Positions 63,469 through 64,000 of a stretch of DNA of 64,000 nucleotides are shown in pieces. The notes under the pieces were generated by a model, which saw nothing but the letters and a program-made list of their open reading frames with translations, did not search any database and was not told the origin of the DNA. Position numbers and translations under genes: made by a program. Source of the DNA: Mansonella perstans (Eukaryota > Nematoda > Chromadorea > Rhabditida > Onchocercidae); assembly GCA_037074765.1 (NCBI GenBank), contig JBAMDO010000566.1, forward strand, positions 1-64,000, in the 5' to 3' direction. Each line of letters starts with the position of its first letter. The stretch's first letter is position 1.

Positions 63469-64000
63469 GTACGATTATTTTTTAATAGATACATTTTCTT
63501 TTTTTCTAATTTTTTGTTTCTTTACTTATTAGTTTTCTGCGCTGTGAATTGTTTTATTTGTCAGATTGAATATTACAGCCGTTATCATATCAATTGTGTG
63601 CATTATTAATCATATATTTAGAGGGGTAAGAAATCAAGAGCTGTCGAAAAGTATTTGTATCGAAAAGCATCAGAAAGCTGCATATGCTTACACACTTAAT
63701 TACTTCTTGAAAACTAATGTTCTAAATCTTTGAGAAATAAAAATTAAACATAAACATTAACTATCAAACATAACATTAAACATAAGCATTAAAACATAAA
63801 CATTAAACATAGAAATAAATATAGCGCAATCTTAAGCGGCTGCAGTCATGAAGAACTTAATATTACCTGCGGTACTGCGATATTTGCTTTATTTTGACTC
63901 CAACTGGCTTAGGCGAATAAACCAAACTTTGGATGGAGACACTTCGAGATACGTGTAAGAGTAGTGATAACTGAAAGATTCTCAGTAATGTAAGGGAAAT
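63469..64000 (+). other. Intron of the LASP-family gene to window end
   Basis: Sequence after the GTACGA donor at 63469 is AT-rich and shows no further exon. A small tandem array of ACATAAACATTAA-type units lies at about 63745-63815. The next coding exon is outside the window. Confidence 0.6.

Noticed and set aside
1..64000. tRNA, rRNA, CRISPR, bacterial-type operon or integrated bacterial DNA
   Set aside because: I looked for B-box-like sequence, spaced repeats and long uninterrupted GC-balanced frames and saw none; intron-rich genes run across the whole window.

Overview
This window is nuclear DNA from a nematode, most likely a clade III or filarial-type parasite. It is strongly AT-rich. 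Genes are split into short exons of roughly 60-220 nt, with GT-AG introns that end in TTTCAG or TTTTAG. Several start codons lie 7-48 nt downstream of a pyrimidine-AG splice acceptor with no obvious cis partner, the usual sign of spliced-leader trans-splicing. Species cannot be fixed from sequence alone.

Layout. (1) 2-5255 (+): the 3' part of a phosphorylase kinase beta subunit gene; its first exons contain three single-base reading-frame breaks. (2) 6.3-15.4 kb (-): a block of secreted-protein genes. It holds a 71-aa six-cysteine peptide (6347-6626), a 478-aa secreted kringle protein in ten exons (9056-12401), a 117-aa secreted immunoglobulin-like protein (14485-14917) and a decayed copy of that gene's first exon (~15.32 kb). 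A broken BEL/Pao retroelement gag fragment lies between them at ~13.6-14.05 kb. Diverged non-coding duplicates lie at 12.7-13.3 kb and 15.6-17.9 kb. (3) 18380-20136 (+): a DUSP19-like dual-specificity phosphatase with a GC-AG intron. (4) 22350-23125 (-): a secreted Gly/Pro-rich protein with a four-copy ACGTAA array just upstream. (5) 24310-45752 (+): the ATR checkpoint kinase gene (C. elegans atl-1 family), ending in a clear kinase domain and FATC. (6) 47017-48105 (+): two small single-exon secreted-protein candidates. (7) 48.1-60.1 kb: about 12 kb with no confident gene, containing polypurine and CA repeat tracts. (8) 60133-63468 (+): the LIM and nebulin-repeat part of a LASP-family gene; its expected SH3 end lies beyond the window.

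The conserved genes (phosphorylase kinase, DUSP, ATR, LASP) are unrelated housekeeping or signalling functions. The notable part is the 6-15 kb secreted cluster. The kringle protein carries repeated cysteine modules, and the neighbouring 71-aa peptide copies the cysteine spacing of the kringle protein's last exon. This suggests local duplication that produced a short secreted effector-like peptide from one module. Exon boundaries were read by eye from splice consensus, reading phase and remembered family resemblance; no alignment program or transcript data were used.
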